Below are positions 60,938-64,000 of a stretch of DNA of 64,000 nucleotides, one piece after another. The stretch is from Leifsonia shinshuensis (lineage in GTDB: Bacteria; Actinomycetota; Actinomycetes; Actinomycetales; Microbacteriaceae). The notes below the pieces were generated by a model. It was not told where the DNA came from. It saw only the letters and a program-made list of their open reading frames with translations, and did no database searches. Made by a program: the position numbers and the translations under genes. The DNA is taken from NCBI RefSeq assembly GCF_031456835.1, contig NZ_JAVDVK010000001.1, forward strand, positions 1,550,001-1,614,000, in the 5' to 3' direction. Within the stretch, counting starts at the first letter, position 1. The number at the start of each line of letters is the position of its first letter.

Positions 60938-61644
60938 GGCGCCGCGGCTCGGGCGTCGTCGCCGGCGCGCTGATCGCGTGCGTCGCCGCGGCGCTCGCCG
61001 GCCTGGGCGCCGCGCGTGTGCCGTCGTCTGCGCCGGCCGCCCTGTGCATCCCCCTCTTCATGTCGTGCAGCTCTCCGAGCCAGAGCCCCACGCCGTCGCC
61101 GAGCTCGACCACTCCGGGCGTGCCCGGCATCCCGAACCTCCCGCTGCCCGGGACGTCCGACGCCCCGACCGTTCCCGGCGCGACGCCCACCCCGACCGCT
61201 CCCCCGGCGCCCGCCGGGCCGGATGCCGGCGCCCCCGTCTTCACCCAGCCGCCCGCGCAGCTGGGCAGCCGGTCCCTGTCGTTCTCGGGACTGAAGGGCA
61301 TCAGCGTGGTGACCGTCCCGCTCGCCGACGGCAGCCGCATCCCCGTGCTGAAGATCTCCGCCGACAGCATCACCGTCGACGGGTTCAGCCTGACCGTGCG
61401 CAAGGCGACAGGGCCCAAGCTCGCGACGACCGCCGACCAGATGGCGCTGCGCGGCAACGTGAACGTCTACGTGGATTCGGTGACCGCGACCGGCCAGGAC
61501 GGCAAGAGCATCACTCTGGGCGCCGCCACCCCGCCGCCCGCCGACGGCCTGCCGCCGCAGCTGCTGCGCGTCACGCTCGGGCTCGTCGGGGTGACCGCGG
61601 ACAGCATCCACTTCACGGCACCGCACCAGCACCTGACCGAATAG
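60934..61644 (+). CDS. Secreted protein of the DUF6230/DUF6114 operon
   Basis: A 236-residue exported protein. After a signal segment (G-V-V-A-G-A-L-I-A-C-V-A-A-A-L-A-G-L) comes a short region with two cysteines, a Pro/Ser/Thr-rich linker (about 50-105) and a beta-rich C-terminal domain (R-S-L-S-F-S-G-L-K-G-I-S-V-V). It overlaps the DUF6114 gene by four bases. It may work with the two other products at the cell surface. No known enzyme motif is visible. Confidence 0.78.
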   Translation: MRRRGSGVVAGALIACVAAALAGLGAARVPSSAPAALCIPLFMSCSSPSQSPTPSPSSTTPGVPGIPNLPLPGTSDAPTVPGATPTPTAPPAPAGPDAGAPVFTQPPAQLGSRSLSFSGLKGISVVTVPLADGSRIPVLKISADSITVDGFSLTVRKATGPKLATTADQMALRGNVNVYVDSVTATGQDGKSITLGAATPPPADGLPPQLLRVTLGLVGVTADSIHFTAPHQHLTE

Positions 61645-61647
61645 CGG

Positions 61648-62268
61648 TCAGCGGCCCTCCGACCGCTTCCGCCTGCGGCGTTCGCGCCAGGTGAGCGACT
61701 CCCACTCCTCGCGTTCGGCGCGGCGACGGGCGTCCGCCTCCCGGATGCGCTGCTCGCGCCGCTCCCTCCAGCGCCGCACTTCCGCATCCACGTCGCGCGT
61801 CGGTGTGACGACGGGAGGGCCGCCCTGCAGCTGCCGCCGCGCCTCGACGATGCGCCGGTTGAACGTCTCGAGGTGCTCGCGCACCGCGGTCTCGGACGCG
61901 AGCCGGTCGAGCTTCGCGTCGAGCTCCTTGTCCTCGGTGCGCAGCAGGAGCGCGGGAGGGCCGAGCCCGGTGAGCTGCTCGCGTTCGATCTTGCGGCGGA
62001 TCCACCAGTCCGGGTCGTGCGTCCCGGTGAGCCCGGGCAGCGGCTTGCCCGCCCCGGGCAGGTTGTCGAAGTCGCCGCGCCGCATCGCCTGCTGGATCGC
62101 CGTCTCGACGATCTGCGCGCGCTGCTCCATCGACGGCTGCCCGGCGTTCGCCTCCTCCACCTGCTCGCCGCGGGCCTCCGCGTCACGTCGCAGCCGGTAG
62201 CGCGCGGCCTCCACGAGCGGGTCGGACTCGCGAGCCGGGCGACGGGTTTCGTCACGGTTGCGGGCCAT
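61648..62268 (-). CDS. DUF1992 (DnaJ-C28-like) protein
   Basis: A 206-residue protein with the DUF1992 core: I-V-E-T-A-I-Q-Q-A-M-R-R-G-D-F-D-N-L-P-G-A-G-K-P-L, then D-P-D-W-W-I-R-R-K-I. It is followed by a long charged helix very rich in Arg and Glu. DUF1992 occurs in DNAJC28 and bacterial YhdN-type proteins of unknown role, here without a J domain. It is convergent with the envelope operon, three bases apart. Confidence 0.9.
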   Translation of the reverse strand: MARNRDETRRPARESDPLVEAARYRLRRDAEARGEQVEEANAGQPSMEQRAQIVETAIQQAMRRGDFDNLPGAGKPLPGLTGTHDPDWWIRRKIEREQLTGLGPPALLLRTEDKELDAKLDRLASETAVREHLETFNRRIVEARRQLQGGPPVVTPTRDVDAEVRRWRERREQRIREADARRRAEREEWESLTWRERRRRKRSEGR

Positions 62269-62274
62269 GTTTTC

Positions 62275-62280
62275 ACTCTA
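62275..62280 (-). promoter_or_regulatory. -10 box TAGAGT for leaderless DUF1992 gene
   Basis: On the minus strand TAGAGT is followed by six bases and the ATG at 62268. Confidence 0.6.
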
Positions 62281-62324
62281 CGCCGGGCCTCCGACGCCAC
62301 TGCCGACGTGTCGGTGGCCTCCGC

Positions 62325-62330
62325 TACCGT
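62325..62330 (+). promoter_or_regulatory. -10 box TACCGT for leaderless epoxide hydrolase gene
   Basis: TACCGT is followed by six bases and the ATG at 62337. Confidence 0.6.
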
Positions 62331-62336
62331 CGCTTC

Positions 62337-63419
62337 ATGGAGTTCCGCATCGACGTCCCCCAGCCTGTGCTCGACGACCTCCGACACCGGTTGGAGGTCG
62401 CCATCCTGCCGGAGCAGACGCCCGGCCCGGACTGGTCGAACGGCATCCCCCCGCACGTGCTCGCGGGGCTCGTCGACCGCTGGCGCGACGGCTACGACTG
62501 GCGCGCCTTCGAGCGCCGCCTCGACCGCTACGACCAGTGGATGCTCGACCTCGACGGGTGCGCCGTGCACGTCGTGCGCGCGCCGGCCCGCGCGCCGAGC
62601 GGTGCGCTGCCGATCGTCCTGACGCACGGCTGGCCGTACTCGTTCGCGTCCATGCTCGACCTCGCCGACCTGCTCAGCGAGGAGCGGGACGTCGTCATCC
62701 CGTCCCTCCCCGGCTATGGATACTCGGCCCCGCTGCCCGAGCCGTATTCGTCATTCGGCACCGCCCGCCGCTGGCACGCGCTGATGACGCGTGAGCTCGG
62801 CTACGACCGCTATCTGACCTACGGCGAGGATGTCGGCGCCGGCGTGAGCGACTGGCTGGCGGCCTCCTCTCCCGAATCCGTCGCGGGCATCGTCGCGAGC
62901 CATGCCTCCTTCTCCGGGCGCTCGCGCCCCGGTGTCGAGCTGACCGACGAGGAGCGGACTTTCCTGGCATCCGTCGCCTCCCCCGCCGAGTCGGGCTATG
63001 CGCACGAGCAGGGCACCCGTCCGGACACCCTCGCCGCTGCGCTCATCGACTCCCCCAGCGGCCTGCTGGCCTGGATCGTCGAGAAGGTCGCCGCCTGGAG
63101 CGACGGCGACGCCCTCGAGCGCTTCGACGTCGACGACGTGCTGACCAACGTCACGCTGTACTGGGTGACGCGGTCGATCGGCACGAGCTTCCGCCCCTAC
63201 CGGGAGTCGCCTGACGACGACGAGCTGCATCCCGTCATCACCGTCCCGGCGTCGATCCTGGTGCAGCGGCACGAGGCCGCCTACCCGCGCTCGCTCGCCG
63301 AGAAGAGCTACGCCGACATCCGCTCGTTCAACCGGTTGGAGCGGGGAGGCCACTTCACCGCCTGGGAGGCGCCGGACGCGATCGCAGCGGCCGTCCGCGA
63401 CCTCGAGGCACGCCTCTGA
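62337..63419 (+). CDS. Epoxide hydrolase (EHN-type alpha/beta hydrolase)
   Basis: A 360-residue epoxide hydrolase. The N-terminal EHN region (F-R-I-D-V-P-Q-P-V-L-D-D-L-R-H-R-L) precedes the alpha/beta hydrolase fold with oxyanion motif L-T-H-G-W-P, nucleophile Asp in G-E-D-V-G-A-G-V, and the catalytic His in R-G-G-H-F-T-A-W-E. A lid tyrosine is seen in the W-V-T-R-S-I-G-T-S-F-R-P-Y segment. It opens epoxides to diols through an ester intermediate. It is a single-gene unit. Confidence 0.93.
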   Translation: MEFRIDVPQPVLDDLRHRLEVAILPEQTPGPDWSNGIPPHVLAGLVDRWRDGYDWRAFERRLDRYDQWMLDLDGCAVHVVRAPARAPSGALPIVLTHGWPYSFASMLDLADLLSEERDVVIPSLPGYGYSAPLPEPYSSFGTARRWHALMTRELGYDRYLTYGEDVGAGVSDWLAASSPESVAGIVASHASFSGRSRPGVELTDEERTFLASVASPAESGYAHEQGTRPDTLAAALIDSPSGLLAWIVEKVAAWSDGDALERFDVDDVLTNVTLYWVTRSIGTSFRPYRESPDDDELHPVITVPASILVQRHEAAYPRSLAEKSYADIRSFNRLERGGHFTAWEAPDAIAAAVRDLEARL

Positions 63420-63482
63420 TCGTCGCCGGTCCGCCCGATGTGAACGCACGATGAACGGCCGGAATACGTCGCGTGAGACCGG

Positions 63483-63510
63483 TTGACATTCCGCGAAAGC
63501 GCTTTACTGT
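63483..63510 (+). promoter_or_regulatory. -35/-10 promoter TTGACA-N16-TACTGT with LacI-like palindrome
   Basis: TTGACA (63483-63488) and TACTGT (63505-63510) are separated by 16 bases. The spacer contains AAAGCGCTTT (63496-63505), a palindrome like the core of LacI-family operators. It is the best two-box promoter seen in the window and has no ORF directly after it. Confidence 0.6.
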
Positions 63511-63516
63511 GTGCAC

Positions 63517-63609
63517 TAAGCAACCGGATGGCAGGCTGGACCGCAGGGGGCGGGCAGCTGTACTGCATTCCCGGTGCGCGACGGTCGGCTCGGGTGGGCC
63601 GACCGTCGC
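63517..63609 (+). ncRNA. Candidate small RNA or leader RNA
   Basis: A stretch of about 95 nt follows the strong promoter and ends in a perfect 11-bp stem (63578-63588 with 63599-63609). It contains another small stem (GCAG/CTGC around 63555-63565) and no plausible ORF. The methyltransferase downstream has its own leaderless promoter, so a separate short transcript is likely. The boundaries are estimates. Confidence 0.4.
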
Positions 63610-63646
63610 ATCGTTCCCGGGCCTCCCGCACCGCACGGCCGCTGGC

Positions 63647-63652
63647 TACTCT
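63647..63652 (+). promoter_or_regulatory. -10 box TACTCT for leaderless methyltransferase gene
   Basis: TACTCT is followed by six bases and the GTG at 63659. Confidence 0.6.
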
Positions 63653-63658
63653 GGCGTG

Positions 63659-64000
63659 GTGACCGACGACGAGCACCTGCGGATGGTGCGCGAGCGCTTC
63701 GACGACCGCGCCCCCACCTACGACGAGAGCCCGATGCACCGCGGACTCGCTGCGGCAGTCGCCGTGTTCGCGGACCTGGACGGGGTGGATGCGGTGCTCG
63801 ACATCGCGACCGGCACCGGCCTGGTGCTCCGCGCCCTCCGCGAGCGCGGCTACACCGGCGCCGCGACCGGCGTGGACCTGTCCCCGCGCATGATCGACGA
63901 GGCCCGCCGCCACCTGCCCGACGCGGACCTGCTGGTGGCGGATGCGACCAGCCTGCCGCTCCCGGACGACACCTTCGACCTCGTGACGTGCGTGACCGGG
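63659..64000 (+). CDS. SAM-dependent methyltransferase, N-terminal part
   Basis: The gene runs off the window; 114 codons are visible. The product starts V-T-D-D-E-H-L-R-M-V-R-E-R-F-D-D-R-A and has motif I V-L-D-I-A-T-G-T-G-L-V-L, motif II G-V-D-L-S-P-R-M-I-D-E-A, and L-P-L-P-D-D-T-F-D-L-V-T-C. This is a UbiE/Methyltransf_11-type enzyme acting on an unknown small molecule. The GTG is set by the -10 box six bases upstream. Confidence 0.88.
   Translation, partial: MTDDEHLRMVRERFDDRAPTYDESPMHRGLAAAVAVFADLDGVDAVLDIATGTGLVLRALRERGYTGAATGVDLSPRMIDEARRHLPDADLLVADATSLPLPDDTFDLVTCVTG

Overview
The window looks like a chromosomal segment of a high-G+C actinobacterium, most probably Microbacteriaceae close to Leifsonia. 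The evidence is very high G+C at third codon positions, a DUF559/AbiEi-type endonuclease-fold protein and an MTES_1575-type helicase typical of that family, a SepX/GlpR-RimJ-GalU-MTHFS block, and TANNNT -10 boxes lying 6-7 nt before many start codons (leaderless mRNAs). No phage, integrase or insertion sequence was seen. It reads as core plus light accessory chromosome.

Layout. 1-8.1 kb: end of an ABC-2 permease, a 490-bp gap packed with inverted and direct repeats, serine dehydratase, glutathione-peroxidase-like enzyme, DksA/TraR zinc-finger protein, a large LuxR-type ATPase regulator and an FMN reductase. 8.1-19 kb: aldo/keto reductases, phosphodiesterase, RNA/protein-type methyltransferase, acylphosphatase, class IV aminotransferase, RibD/DHFR-like reductase, DUF255 thioredoxin-like protein, acyl-CoA synthetase. 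19-27.6 kb: HrpA helicase, SDR, a polar amino-acid ABC transporter (SBP-permease-ATPase) and a rhodanese. 27.6-31.3 kb: the ribonucleotide reductase operon. 31.5-43.9 kb: MFS, endonuclease-like gene framed by palindromic repeats, AKR, TetR/SDR pair, acyl-CoA dehydrogenase/Xaa-Pro peptidase pair, a three-module aminotransferase, ArgP/LysE pair. 44-49 kb: tRNA-Ala, SepX/GlpR, RimJ, GalU, 5-FTHF cyclo-ligase, FmdB, MscL. 49-64 kb: degenerate helicase-nuclease, lipoprotein, ArsR/MFS, MFS, methyltransferase, DsbA-like protein, TetR plus a DUF6230/DUF6114 envelope operon, DUF1992, epoxide hydrolase and the start of a methyltransferase.

The most unusual points are these. (1) The ribonucleotide reductase is split: the large subunit stops without its C-terminal cysteine pair, and a 26-codon ORF that overlaps its stop (TGATG) encodes a peptide ending C-E-S-C-Q. 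The partner small subunit has Phe where the radical Tyr should be and the Glu set of class Ic (Mn/Fe-type) enzymes. (2) There are at least a dozen long stem-loops in gaps downstream of genes, falling into related families. One is a 57-nt element in five copies with a constant 16-nt loop and a constant one-base bulge; three copies precede, and one overlaps the end of, a gene for an endonuclease-fold protein. (3) About 27 genes share an exact -10/N6-7/start-codon layout. (4) A helicase-nuclease has lost its Walker A lysine.

Limits: all domain calls are by eye from the translated sequence. No database search, folding or alignment program was run.
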